DNA of 64,000 nt from Morella rubra. Its lineage: Eukaryota > Streptophyta > Magnoliopsida > Fagales > Myricaceae. The DNA lies in NCBI GenBank assembly GCA_003952965.2, contig CM025852.1, positions 4,000,416-4,064,415 on the forward strand, given 5' to 3'. The number at the start of each line of letters is the position of its first letter. Within the stretch, counting starts at the first letter, position 1. The notes beneath the pieces were generated by a model. The model saw only the letters and a program-made list of their open reading frames with translations, was not told where the DNA came from and did no database searches. This document shows, one piece after another, positions 14,194 to 26,543 of the stretch. A program made the translations under genes and the position numbers.

Positions 14194-14978
14194 TTAGCAT
14201 TGCTTAAGTAGAATGGCATCCGCGGGAGGAATAGACTGAAACATTTCGCCTGCAACATAATCCAAGTTCAAACTGCTGGAAAAAAATAGCTTTACAACAA
14301 GTGGAAGATCAAACACTCTGCATTTCAAATGAGGAAACGCCTTAGAGATGATCCTAGCACATGTTTCGGTACCGCCCCCTACATCAATCAATGTATCCAG
14401 ACCCTTGAAAACTGGCTTGCAGTCTCTGACAACAAGGTTCATCATTCCAGAATCACTGGCCATTGCCTCGGTGAACAGCTTATTAAATTCAGGGTTTCGG
14501 TCACAAAAATCCCAAAGCCCATCCCATTTGCACCCTCAAATGGTGTGACCTGGTCGCATCGAAACCAATTTCCCAAGACTTGCCATGGAGTTACAAGAGC
14601 TGGGTCAAGCATTGCAACAACAAATGGTGACAAGCTGGTAATATTGTCTTTGAGGAGGATCTGAGATAAGGGTGTCAGATCATATGCTTCTTCTTCGTCT
14701 TCTTGATTTTTGTGAACTCTTGTTGTAGCAAACAAGTCACAGTGCACAAGTAAGCGAATGAGCCGGTGCAAGACTCTAACTTTTATTGGATTAATTTGAA
14801 TTTCCAAGACCAACTCGGGGAGAGTAATTGGTTGCCCATGATTGTGGATAATGTCCGGAATGCCTAGCTGAACTGCACACTTAAGGATCATGGAGCTTCT
14901 GAAGCAAAAGATATGTCTGTATAAGTGAGATTGAGCGTGAAACAGCTCACTTGCTCCCTGATCACGAGTTAGATCCAT
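14194..14978 (-). pseudogene. O-methyltransferase pseudogene (resveratrol/orcinol OMT-like)
   Basis: First-exon remnant of a plant class II S-adenosylmethionine-dependent O-methyltransferase, of the type that methylates phenolic hydroxyls. It starts MDLTRDQGASELFHAQSHLY and continues with the dimerisation domain (KCAVQLGIPDIIHNHGQPI). A one-base deletion near 14,512-14,516 (GGCTTTGGGAT where GGCTTTTGGGAT is expected) shifts the frame; the sequence resumes in a second frame at EAMASDSG. The SAM motif reads DVGGGTE, with Glu replacing the usual last Gly. The frame stops at DAILLK plus two codons. The donor site is not recognisable, and the catalytic-His exon is missing. It is 60-70% similar by eye to the gene at 57.9-59.1 kb and on the same strand. 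Confidence 0.9.
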
Positions 14979-15147
14979 AATTTTGCAGATGCCTTAGCTC
15001 CTGATGATTTTTTTCTGCTGAGACAATCCCTAGAATAAACTAATAAAATACCCAAACGAAAAAAATTAGAAAGAGCAAACTACAATGTATGATCAGAAAC
15101 TAAGTAGGGGAGACACTCTAATGGGTTTGGATCATAAGGTGAGACAT
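14979..15147. other. Flank between OMT pseudogene and copia LTR
   Basis: Upstream flank of the O-methyltransferase pseudogene, probably its old promoter region, ending where the copia LTR begins. No motif assigned. Confidence 0.4.
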
Positions 15148-16427
15148 ATTAAAAGATTTATTGACATTGAACGTGAAAAACTTAGAGGGGGTACTTTAGT
15201 CTTCTTTGGTGTTTCTAGAAGAAAGAGGTTAGAAGCTGAAATGTAAAGTCTATGTGAGCATGGGATAACAGAATCTGTTCTTGTCACTTTGCCTTTTTAC
15301 TTGGCTTGACCATTTTACCCAAACACATATATAAGGTCTCCTGAAAACTTACGTTCATTCTATTCATTGCAAAACTGATTTTTTGAGAGGAGAACGTGTG
15401 TGACCAGCTTTTGAGTTTCAAGAATCCCTTGAAGAATCAATCACATTTTCTTTAAAAGATCTTGATGGATTGTGCATAGAAGAGTGCATACGATCAGCGT
15501 ATTAGTGTGGATAGATCACCACCAATATCATTCAAGAAAGGAAGATTTCCAGATGTTGCTGGAAACATGAAGAGTGGCTGGAGTTCCAACTCTTGGAATT
15601 GCTGATTAAGTGAGGTTCATGTGCGAAGATCAACAAGGCTTCGGTTTGGTGTTTGAGTCATCTTGCAAGCTTGTTCAGAGGTTCTGAGAATGTTGCAAGT
15701 TGCAGATCTAAGCGATTGACTTAGGAAGGGTTCGAAGGGAATAGGATTAACCTACGTGTGTCTAATCGTTGAAGATCACTTTGTAACTCGAGTTTGAAAG
15801 TAGTGAAGATTCACGTTACCGACCTAGGGCCTGGAGAGTTGTTTCTCCTTAAAGAAGTTTCTTTAAGGAGTTTTTCTCTTCGTCACCAATCTCCATTGTC
15901 AATGTGGTGAATGTCGATATTCTTGATTATGTGATTATTAACCTCTCTCATGTTTTGTTTTGCTAAACTAATCTTTGAATGTTCAAAGAAAAAGAGGTAA
16001 CAAGAACATCTTTGTGAGGTATAGCTGGCAATAGATTAGATTTGTCTTATCTAATCGGTATTCTATTGTTAGATTGATTGTTGATCAATTTCGTAATTGA
16101 ATCTGTAAGTTACGCTTTCCGTTGTTTATTCAGAGTCTGTTGTAGTTAGATCAGCATCATACATTGTTCTTCACAGATTTTACATAGTGTTTTTACAGAT
16201 TTTGATAAATTCGGTTACTATCAAAATAGTCTTGACTGAGTATTGTTAGGTGCATTTGGAAATGAAAGCATTTCGTTAGGATTGATAATATCTAGGTCAG
16301 GTTATATAGGAGTGAAATTGTTGTTCATATCTCTTGGTCTTTAAAAAGATTGCTAATGTTTTTTGAAGTTACCTATTCACCCCCCTCTAGGTATTTTGCA
16401 AATTGTGGGTCTAAATTAGGTTATTCA
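15148..16427 (+). repeat. Copia 5' LTR
   Basis: Matches 39,839-40,831 and then, after the CACTA, 56,780-56,905. The 3' copy begins TGTAAAAGA; here the first bases have changed to ATTAAAAGA. It ends ...TTATTCA two bases before the primer binding site. A TATATAA box lies at about 15,329-15,335. The 5' copy has about 80 bases (about 15,200-15,290) that the 3' copy lacks. Confidence 0.85.
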
Positions 16428-16429
16428 AT

Positions 16430-16441
16430 TGGTATCAGAGC
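16430..16441 (+). promoter_or_regulatory. Primer binding site (initiator tRNA-Met)
   Basis: TGGTATCAGAGC, the standard plant copia/gypsy minus-strand primer site complementary to the 3' end of initiator tRNA-Met. It lies directly after the LTR end CA, preceded by AT. Confidence 0.95.
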
Positions 16442-16551
16442 CTAAATTCGTTCCTTGACCCAATTTGTGTTCCAAAGGGATAGAAGGCAATCTCTAAATG
16501 TGCCCCCCAGACTTTGATGGTTTGAATTTCGCATATTGGAAAGTTAGAATG

Positions 16552-18853
16552 TGTGATACCCCTCCCTCCATGAAACCTTTTGAAAAACGTTTTTAAATTA
16601 GTAAGTGAAGACTACTTCCTTAATTACTCAACTTTTACGAGGATCGAATTCCCTTAGATAAAATTTCCTTGTTTTGTTGGATATTTTTATAGTTTTCCAT
16701 TTGCGGTTTATCTTTTAGAAAACACATCAAATTTTCTTTTCTCATTATTTTTATTCAATTAGTGTTCATGTCATATTTTTAAAATTTAGCTTTGAATGAT
16801 AATTTAAAATACCCTCCTTTACCAATGTGATTATTTCTTGTTATTTTGCCCTCCATTTGTTTTAGATTGATTAATTAACTTAGTACTTAGTTTTTTTAAA
16901 AAAATATATTTAAATTTTGCCTTGTCTTATCTGCCTAGTTATGTTGGGTATCTAAATTAGATGTAATGCCCCTCCCGTGTATTTTTCCTAAAACTATCTT
17001 AATTAATAAGAGTGAGATGATTTTAAGAAGATTTGAACTTATTAATCTTATAGATTATCTTTTCGTGCTAATATTTTACAAAATTTCAATATTATCATCA
17101 TTTGAAATTTTATGAACTTTTGATCTCATTGCCTTAATTTCTAATTAAGAGACTATGAGTTTTGCTGAAATAAATTTATATTAACTATTTTGCCGAATTA
17201 TTTCCTTCTTTAATTAATAGGAATTGTCAACCTAAATATTTAATATCTTAAATAATTTTTAAGCTCTGTAAAGTATTTTTAGTAATTGGTAATTTACTTT
17301 TTATTGAAAATTACAATAATAGTTACAAAAAATAAAAATTGCGCATGTGTGACACTTGTAAACCTCTCCCTAATGCCACCTATATATTGCATGAATGACA
17401 AGTGGTGTAGCATGTGTGAAAAATGGCTTTATTTCAGTCATGTTAACCCTAGACTAAACCTTAACTCTATTATACTAACACTAGTTAACATAGCCTATAA
17501 AAGGGGGAAGGGGGAGTTAGTTGGCCATTCATTCAGCCAAAGAGAAAACAAAAGAAAGAGAGTTGGCATGAGAGTGGAAAGAGAAGAAAGAAAGAAGAGA
17601 AAAAAAAAAAAAAAAAAAAAAAGAGAAGAAAGAAAAAAAAATTAAAAAAAAAGAGAAAGAGAAAGAAGAAGGGATTGGCAAGAAAGTAGAAAAAGAAAGT
17701 AGAAGGAGAAAAAGGAAAAGAAGAAGAAGAAAAAGAAGAGAAAGCTTGAGGTAGGGGGTTAGTTGCATGTTGTTGTTGGGAGTTTGTTGTGTTTAATCTA
17801 GTATTTTCGTAACTTTTTTTTGGCCTAAAATACCACTGCCTTCATAAAAAGTCTCGATCCCCGGTATTTGATGATTGCATGATAGTTTTATGATACCTAT
17901 GTTATGAGTTATGAGTAGCAATGCAATGGTTTGTTGAAGAACTTGATGCATGTGCGTTTTTGAACTATTTTGAGCCTCTATTTTGATTAAAACGATGCTG
18001 CCCTTGAGTTGGTGAAGAGATTCTTACATATTCGTGTTTGCATGTAAGTTTTAAGACACTTATTGCATGATTCTTTGAAAGTTTTGAGTTCAGTTACTTC
18101 TATGCTTGTGCATGTTTGATCCATGAGCTGAAAAATGTAAAGATGGAACTCATTGATGAAAGGGGATCACGGCAGTGCCCTAAGGATGCTCAAAGTGAGC
18201 AAAAGGGCATGGATTGGCAAGGGAAAGAAAAGGGAACACATGCAAGAGCTTGTGTTCTAAGAAAATGGCAAGAAAAGGGTGCTCATGTGTTGATTTATTA
18301 AGTAGCTTTATTTTTATCTTGTTTCCCCACTGAATCAGAGGTCGGGAAAGGTCAAAAATGCCCCTAGAGTTCTCTAAGGGTAGTTTCGACATTTCACACA
18401 AAATGTTAGGGTCCAAACAGGGTAAATAATTATATGGCTGTGTAGGACATAAGAAATAGATAAGGAAGCCCAAGTTTTAGTCCAATCAGAGTAGTTTTAC
18501 AAGCTCAAATCACAAAGCCCGTTTAGCGGCCGGAAGGGACTTTAGGCCCGTTAACCCTAAATAAGCCTAAAACATTTTGAAACTTTAAGGATAAGCCCAT
18601 TAGGATCTACGAAGGCCCAAGAGGCCCAAACTCATGCGATTTAGAAAGGATTTAATATCGATTAATAAATCACATGTTATTTTATTAACCATAAACCTTT
18701 ATAAAACGGAAGATGATATTAATTTAGAATTACAGAGGTATTGATACTAACTTTGAAATTAAGCGAAATGCTTGTGATTGAGATAATAAGAGAAGAACAA
18801 GGGAATACCAACTTTAAGGATTTCTAATAAACCTTTAAAGGAAAAAGTGTAAA
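16552..18853 (+). mobile_element. LTR-like insertion (probable solo LTR) in copia gag
   Basis: Interrupts the copia gag codons exactly between ATG and TAT. Flanked by GAATG (16,547-16,551) and GCATG (18,854-18,858), a 5-bp duplication with one mismatch. Starts TGTGATACCCCTCCC, a start typical of plant Ty3/gypsy LTRs. A related start TGTAATGCCCCTCCC occurs inside at about 16,962, hinting at a second nested LTR. No coding domain is recognisable. It ends in TGTAAA rather than CA, so the exact type is uncertain. Confidence 0.6.
17538..17745 (+). repeat. GA-rich purine tract
   Basis: About 200 bases almost entirely A and G on the forward strand, including a long A run near 17,600. The open frames across it are low-complexity artefacts. 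It lies within the LTR-like insert. Confidence 0.9.
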
Positions 18854-19640
18854 GCATGTATTTGAAATTTATTAATTTTTGGAATATTATAGAAGCCTTG
18901 GTATGGAGTTGCAAATTTATGATAAATGATGAAATAGTAAAAGGCATAATTCATGAGTGTGTCACCAGAAGAATTTATGAGGATATCAAATTGTGTGACT
19001 GCGAAGGATGCTCGGGATATCTTTCCTCTTACTCATGAAGGTACTAAGGCTATAAGAGATTTGAAACTTTAGCTGAATGTCTCAAAGTTCGAAAAGATTC
19101 AGATGAAAGACGATGAGAGTTTTGATGAGTTCTATGGGAAGCTTATAGCCATAGTAAATGCAAGTTTTAGCCTTGGTGAGAAAATCTCGGAATCAAAGGC
19201 AGTTCGTAAAGTCTTGAGATCCCTCCCCGAAAGGTTTAGATCTAAAATCACTGCTATAGAAGAGAGTAAGGTGTTAGTTGAGATCAAAATTTATGAACTA
19301 CTTGATTCCTTACAAATATACGAGCTGACATTTCCTTCGTCTAGAAAGGATAAGTTCATTGATCTTAAAACTATCAAAGAGGAAGAGGATTCTACATCAC
19401 ATAATGATTCCTTAGAAGATGAAGACATGGCTCTTTTTGTTAAGAAGTTTCGAAAAGTTTCCGATTCAAGAAGGTTGAAGTTGGAAGGACAAGAAGGGAA
19501 ACACGAAATCCTTCAACAAACCCAACTGGAAGAACTTTGATAAGAAAGATAAAGAAGACCAAAAGAAGAAAGACGAGAGTAGTGTTCAATGCCATGGTTG
19601 TGAAGAGTTTGGTCACATGAAATTTGAGTGACCTACCCAC

Positions 19641-20554
19641 TTAAAGGCACAAAGAAAACTGGTAATGAATGCATCTCTTTCAGATTCAGATTTGGATAAT
19701 TCTTCTTCCAACAAAGAAACTTCTACGAATGAGAAAGTAAATTTCCTAGCTTTTTATTCTTATGTTTTAAGTACTAATGAATTTGATCTTGAAGTTGACG
19801 ATCTCCTAGATTTAGATTCGGATGATTCAAATTCTCTTCGCATAGCCTATGACGAGTTATATGAAGAGAGCTTAAAGTTGGAAAAAAATAATGGGTTAAT
19901 TTCTAAAGGGAATATTGTTATTAAAAAGGAAAAGGAAGAACTAACATATGAAGTTTTTGTGTTGAGAGTTAAAAATGCAGATCTGGAAACAAATTTAAAG
20001 GAGCTGAAAGAAGGAGTTGGAACAAGCTAACTTTTAGCTGAACAAGTTCTCTAGCGGAACAAGAAAGTTGGATAAAATGCTGAACATTGGACTCTCACTG
20101 GAGACAAGAGAGGTCTGAGTTTTTCAACAACAAATTATGTCAAAAACGTCAACAAAACGATATTTGTTCCAGCCATGATTAAGGAGAGACCACCACAAAT
20201 TTCAGTACTCAAAAGAAATCAAATTTGGTGGTACCCTCTAAACCTATAACTTCTTTTAATTCATTCCAACATGTTATCATTGTGGTAAAATAGGTCACGT
20301 CAAGCCTAAGTGTTTTAACTTGTCAAATGATAGGTTTAGAAATGTTAGATCATCTTCAAATATAATTTCTAGATCTGATTTTAATTTTGTTGTCTACTCA
20401 AGTTAGTTAACTAGCAAAACAAGTTGATATTATGTCCAAAAGTTTTGTTGTCATCTTCTAAAACATCTTCAAATCAAGTTAGGAGAAAGAAATAAGTAAC
20501 CTCATGTAAGGTAGCACAACTAGCTTTTAAAGCTAGGAATGACTTTGCATGGTA
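19641..20554 (+). pseudogene. Copia gag-protease linker with second zinc knuckle
   Basis: An acidic, coiled region (19,665-20,030) with heptad-like Glu/Leu content, then an intact CX2CX4HX4C zinc knuckle at 20,272-20,313 (CYHCGKIGHVKPKC). Stops and shifts separate the two. The element therefore carries two knuckle copies, the first damaged. Confidence 0.75.
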
Positions 20555-21675
20555 TCTGGACAGCGGGTGTTCAAAGCACACGTGTAGCGACAAAAATTTG
20601 TTTACAACACTTAGAGATTACAAAGCCGGTGCTGTTACCTTCGGTGATGGTAGTAAGGCAACAATAGTTGGTAAATCTTCAATTATCTTGCCCAGTTGTC
20701 CTATCTTTGAAGATATGTTGTATGTTGATGGTTTAAAAGCAAATCTTTTGAGCATTAGGCAAATATGTGATTCTAATTTGAGTGTTAGTTTCACTAAAGA
20801 TAGCTGTTCAGTTGTGAATGATTGTGAAAAATCAGTATTTAAAGGTGTTAAAACATTCGATAACTGCTATGGTATTACGCTTAACAATGACAAGATATGC
20901 AATAATGTTCGACTTGACAAAACTCATTTTTGGCATCAACGATTGGGTCACATAAATTATCGTGACCTTTCCAATGTGTCTAAAGCTGTTGAAGGCATAG
21001 CAAAATTAGAAAAGGTTGATAATCAAGTGTGTGGTCCTTGTCAATTGGGTAAGCAAATAAGATGAAGTCATCAAAGACTGAGTCTCTTGGTGGGAAGCAT
21101 TATATTCTAGTAATCGTTGATGACTTTTCTAGATTTTCTTTGATATTATTACTTAGAGAAAAATCCGAGGCTTTTGATAAAGCTAAAGGATTATGCAGAT
21201 TAATTCAAAATCAAAAGAATCCTTAGTGATCACGATAGAGAGTTTGAGATACTAGCTTTCAACTATTTTGTCTTGAAGAAGGTATTCATCAAGAATTCTC
21301 CACTCCAATTACTCCACAATGAAATGGAGTAGTTGAATGGAAGAATAGAGTACTTCAAGATATGGCAAAGGTAATGATTCATGCCAAGGATGTTCCTAAA
21401 CATTTTTGGGGTGAAGCTATTAACAACGCTTGTCACATTATTAATAGAGTATATCTTCGACCGAGTAGTACTCGAAGTCCATATGAGTTATGGAAGGGAA
21501 AGTGTCCTATTGTCAAATATTTTAAGATTTTTGGTAGTAAATGCTTTATTTTACAAGATAGGGAAAATCCAGCTAAATTCGACTCTTATAGTGACGAAGG
21601 CATATTTCTAGGATATTCTTCAAATAGTAGAGTTTATCAAGTGTTTAATTTGAGGACGTTATGGAATCCATAAAC
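20530..21675 (+). pseudogene. Copia protease, integrase zinc domain and integrase core remnants
   Basis: The aspartic protease active site appears as YLDSGCSKHTC (DSG at 20,559-20,567). The open piece 20,598-21,065 covers the rest of the protease (FGDGSKATIVGKSS, MLYVDGLKANLLSI). It also carries the integrase zinc domain (HFWHQRLGH ... CGPCQLGKQ). After frameshifts the integrase core resumes with VDDFSRF, then NGVVEWKNRVLQDMAKVMIH, and the 103-codon piece 21,362-21,673 (YELWKGKCPIVKYFKIFGSK). The catalytic triad cannot be traced in one frame. Confidence 0.9.
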
Positions 21676-22069
21676 GTAGTTATTAATGATGATATTGATG
21701 ATGTTGTTAATACTGAAAATGTTAAGTTTTCTATTGTTAAACCATGTATTCATGAAGAACTGCCTAGTATAGTGAGTTCGGAGTCTAAGTCTAATAAGGA
21801 ACCAGACTTGAATGTTGATATAGAACTTAGAACCCATGGAGAATTACCCAGTGTATTTAGTTTGGAGTCAGATGGTTCTCAAGAACCAAACAGCTATTGG
21901 TAAGGAACCCTCTTTATGAATCAAGTTGAATCATCCTAAGGATAACATTATAGGTGATATAAATGAAGGTACGAGATTAGGAGGAGGATTTTGAATCAAA
22001 TAGCTTTATGATGTTATGTCTCTTTAATTGAACCTAAAGAAGGTTGAAGGATGAGGATGGATTAGTGCA

Positions 22070-22365
22070 ATGCAATGAGTTGAACCCATTCGTCGTGATG
22101 ATGTTTGTTACTTAGTCCCTAGACCTACAAAGTGTAATGTTATTGGGACTAAGTGGATCTTTAAAAATAAATCTGACGAGAATGGTGTCATAGTAAGAAA
22201 TAAAGCTAGACTTTTAGCTCAAGGCTATACTCAAGTCGAAGGAATAGACTTCGACGAAACATTCACACCTGTATCAAGATTAGAATCAATACGAATGCTT
22301 TTAGCTTATTCATGCTCAATGGGATTTAAGTTACATCAATTGGATGTAAAAAGTGTGTTCTTAAA
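22070..22365 (+). pseudogene. Copia reverse transcriptase, N-terminal part
   Basis: Reads CNVIGTKWIFKNKSDENGVI, then NKARLLAQGYTQVEGIDFDE and ETFTPVSRLESIRMLLAYS, up to VKSVFL. It stops at the insertion point 22,366. The remainder resumes at 35,389 after the 13-kb insert. Confidence 0.9.
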
Positions 22366-23820
22366 TGTCACATCCTTCATGCTCGTATTAGTCTCTAAGC
22401 TCTCTTTGTAGTAATAGAGGTGCATATATGGCGAGATTATGGACACTTTTTCCTATGCGTCTCAAGACTGTGGTAATATCCATAGGGTGTATAAAGATTA
22501 GTATGTAATAAAGAAAACTAGCAAAAGACTTGTAAAATATATTCAGAAGTAACATGGTGAAAATGGAAGTCAAGTTAGAAGAAGATAAAAATATACTGAA
22601 AATCAAGCAAAGCCATGATAAAGATAGGAAAACAGTACTCTGGTAAAACAAAAGAAAAGAAAAACAACCAAACTGGGGTTAGGGATTAGTGGAGGACTCT
22701 AAGTCCTTACAAAACCTAGGCTAACATAGGTAATCTATACATGATCTCTAACCCTATTGTTCAAACTTAATTACAAGCACACCATATAAGGCAAAAGAAA
22801 AACATAAAACAACAACATTGCTTAAGAGGAATCTTCATCAGAGGAAATAGTGAGGTCAATCATTCAATGCTAGTGTGGTTAACTCCTACGGGCTTCTCGC
22901 CTGGAAACTCCGATGGCACATCCTTTAGGATAAGGTAAGCTGGTTGTTCACAATGACCTCTAGACCGTCATTACTAGCGCACGAACATGCATGACTAGAT
23001 AATGGGTGGGAAGCTCGAGGGTAACGAAGGTGTCAAAAATCTTCATAATCTATCTTAGTGAAATAAATGTGGACAAGGAAAAATGGTGAGTCTTAAGGAC
23101 TCAGTAAGGGGGAGATGGGGCATGTGATGACAACCATATAAACAGCACTTACATATTTTATAATCGGTTCATAATTCAAAGATAACACCAGTGCAATCAT
23201 ATGAAGTATGCATGTCATGCTTGTTTGTAAAAATGCACCATGCCTGTACAAATTCCTTTCCAAATCTCCCTTGCACTTTAGGACAGTCCTAGGCATTCCG
23301 TTGCCCTAGGACAATGGGTAAAGGTCATCTGCCTTTTACCTCAGGGCCATCCAAATTAGTTGATTTATGATCAACACTCGGGAGTAAATGCACCTCGAAC
23401 CTTGCATAATTCTTCTTCTGCCAAAATAACAAAGATAGCCTCGGAGACCAAGGTAAGGCAACTCCGATGCCTAAGTCAGCATTTTGGGATCTTAATATAT
23501 CTACTTCCAATCTTCGAATCAATCTCTTGAATCACTTACCTTTCCCCTTCGCAGAATTTGATCCATGTAACGTTGTGTCCTGGGATATGTTCCTCGCACA
23601 TCTCCTTAACGGACATCTACTTTCATTACAAGAATGTTGAGATCATGGAGTTGATACACGTTACAAGTTATTTTACAACTACTTATGACACGTGTAGTGG
23701 TTGCCTCTTCTTCTGGACTTAATGTGGCATGGGCTTCACATTGTCGTTGGGCTTTTCGTGTGCGTGATCATGTTCATCCAACCCAAATTGGGCCGGATTG
23801 ATTCAGTTTTGGTATCATCA

Positions 23821-23834
23821 GAGTCCCCCCATTC
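23821..23834 (-). promoter_or_regulatory. Polypurine tract before Tat 3' LTR
   Basis: On the reverse strand this reads GAATGGGGGGACTC immediately before TGATGATACCAAAAC, the probable LTR start at 23,820. On the forward strand the same bases resemble a primer site (GGTATCATCAGAG), an alternative I judged less likely. Confidence 0.5.
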
Positions 23835-23842
23835 TCGAGCAG

Positions 23843-26543
23843 ATTCGTTCATAAATCAGGTTGAGAATATTGCTGATGTTTTGTATACAAATGTATATGA
23901 ATTTGAAGCTAATGCATAACGAGCTAAATTTTCATTAATGATCACATATCGGTCCAAGGAGGAATCATCCATTCAATTACAACAAGAGAATTCTTTGTTC
24001 GCATAGCAGGTGTTGTAAAGATAACATCTGTAATTGATCCACCATTCTAGGAATGATGCCAGTATTCTGTTTCTTCTAGAATGTAGTAGGCATCGTCTTA
24101 GGGACAGTGTAATCTTTCCTTCAGTCTGTATGATGTACATCGATACATCCCCATCTGGTTGTTACCTAGTTGATAATAGTGTCGCGTACAACTCGTATTT
24201 GTTCTGCCGTAGTTGTTCTCTCAGTTATGCCATTATGCAAACGGTAGTTTGCCTTGCTTCTCTTCCTTGCCAGTGGTAAGCTAGAGTGAGGAGATATTTA
24301 GCCTATGTGTTCCCTGCTTTTACTGAGGCATGAATATCCCTCAATCCTTCTTCTATTGTTGTGGTCTAGCACTCTTCTTGCTACCTCAGATGAAGAGTTC
24401 ATGTGGATTTTTGCTCTCATAGCATTTGTTGCTGAGAGTTTGTCATGCTTCTGTTGGGGGGTAGGGACGTTGTATATCTTCGATCTTTAGCCTTCGATAG
24501 ACCACCGATCCATGGGCTACCTTACAGAACTTCTTTAATACTGTGCAAAGGCCTTGCCATTCCATTGGATTGTTGCAAACTACCAACTTATCACCTTGGT
24601 CCAGAGTTCTTCAGGCAAGGTTTGAGTAGGATTTTGCTTTGATGGCTGCATCCTCAATTCTCAAGTTACTTTTTCATTTATCTTTGGTTCTTTTTATTTT
24701 TTTGTTTCATTTGAGGAGGTTCCCCCTTTTATACCTGCATATTTTGGTGGTTATTTTTCAAAAAAGATATTGAAGAAAAATCGTTCGATTGATCATGCAT
24801 CGCCTCTTCGTCTTTCGGGTTGCATGTTTCCCTTAATGTCGCATTTCTCGGTGTTTGGCGTGTTCATGATTGACATGTGGCCATTACTGATCTCTTGATG
24901 ATCGTGGGATTTGGTGTGCCTCTCCTTGACTGTAGGAATTGATGTGCATCATTTCATTGTGCTTCGGGCAATTCGTTGCATTAAATGTAGTAGCCTTCGA
25001 CCTTTGATGCTTCACTGATTATCTTCTAAAGGTGACACGTTGTATATGCCAACCATCCAACAGTTATTTGAATGAACGTGCATCACTTCGCCATGCTTCA
25101 AGCAGTCTATTGCATTTAATGTTGCAGCTTGATAATTGAACGGCTTAAGGTTGTGCAAGCCATACCAGCCTTGTTTGAACGGTTGCAGCCAAATATGGCT
25201 TATGTTTCTATTTTTGCTGATATACAGCTGCAGTTTTGTTGGTTTATTTTTGGCAACTTTATCTTCTCGATCGAATTATAACTAGTTGGTTTAATTTGGA
25301 ATGGAATATTTTATTTCATACCATGCAAATTATAAAAAGAACTTTTACTGAATAAAATTTAATTTCATTTATTATTGGAAATGAAACAAAGCATCTGGAC
25401 CGGGCCATTGCCTTGACATGTACTCGTTAAGGTGTTTGAATACCCAATTCGCTTAACATGTTTTACAAAGGTCTTTCTTCTAGCCTTTTCTTCCCAGTCT
25501 GCCATAAAGGTGGGTCATAGCCATCTAGGCAAGGAATATAATTTTCCACGTGAAAAATCATTCCGCCATATCTGATGTAATGTGTCAGCCACCCTCTCAT
25601 CATCCTTGTTAGTATCCGCAGGCTCCAGATCATGTCTCGAGCTTGTTCACGGAATGCTTCCTCCTTTGCAGCATGTAGAGGATCGCCAAAAAGTAGCTAG
25701 CTGATTTATGCCCCTGAAGCTACTGCCCTCAGCTTGTTGATGGCTACGAGGGTTATTCGCTCCTCATGGAGGTGTCGGGCTGCCTCCATGAAAATTTGTG
25801 AGGGTTACTTGCTTCTCAACAGTATAATTTGACCCTATGCCTAGTTGAGGGTAGGCAGCCTATGGAGTTGAGTAATCCTTGAATTCATTCCTTCTCTAGG
25901 ATAACTCATTAGAGGCTGCATGGTAGAACTCCTGAGATGCCAACTTAAATTGTTTCCAGTCGTCGACGTCTCGTTTTGCCACATAGCTGGCAATGATAGT
26001 GAGGACATCAAGAGAAAGATAGGGGATTTGGTTAATTTCACTTATTTTATTTGAAAATGATTCTTGCTCCTTTACCATCTTTGGATGTTAGTTTGTCCTT
26101 TTATAGACGTTGCTACCGATGTGTTTGTTTGATCGTGGCCTTCATGGATGCGTACTGGGCATCAATGTAGCTTTATTTCTAAATTTATTTCGGCATGTTC
26201 TTCGTATTTCCCTAAGAAAATGCTTTGCATACCTTCCATGATGAGGGTATTTTGGTAATCTGGTTTGATTGCCTACTTTTTGCAAGGGTATTGTTGATTC
26301 ATGCAATGTGGTTTGGTGGGCGTCGCTTCGAGATCTTCAGAAAATCTCTGACGTGTCATACTAAGAATCCTTTGAAATGGTGAGTCTTTATCAAGGGCAT
26401 TTCGATCATTATATTCCCCTATTTAGGGCTACTTTCTTGGCTTATCAGCCTTTTATGCCCTTTCTTGTTTTCCAAGCTTTCCTTCTTACTCTTCTTTCAA
26501 TTCTCCACCTTTTGTCTTCTTCTTGCCTTCTTGCTTTTGCATA
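23843..26543. other. Non-coding 3' region of Tat element
   Basis: About 2.7 kb between the LTR start and the antisense ORF. Frames are short and unrecognised. A pyrimidine-rich leader (26,460-26,540) precedes the antisense ORF start. Confidence 0.4.

Larger units (their letters stand above)
16442..19640 (+). pseudogene. Copia gag remnant, interrupted
   Basis: The gag N-terminus (FDGLNFAYWKVRM) ends at 16,551, where an LTR-like element is inserted, and resumes at 18,859 as YLKFINFWNII. The longest open piece is 19,103-19,540 (145 codons), a UBN2-type capsid region (MKDDESFDEFYGKLIAIVNA, KVLRSLPERFRSKITAIEE). It is followed by a first zinc knuckle CHGCEEFGHMKFE whose last Cys codon is a TGA at 19,629-19,631. 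Frameshifts near 19,030 and 19,540 break it further. It is non-functional as read. Confidence 0.85.

Noticed and set aside
17286..17768. Open frames of 119 and 79 codons around 17.3-17.8 kb
   Set aside because: They depend on the GA-rich tract and are low-complexity (poly-Lys/Arg or poly-Phe/Leu/Ser).
23805..23833. Forward primer-site-like GGTATCATCAGAG
   Set aside because: It contains three extra bases. The reverse reading as polypurine tract plus LTR start fits the pol orientation better.
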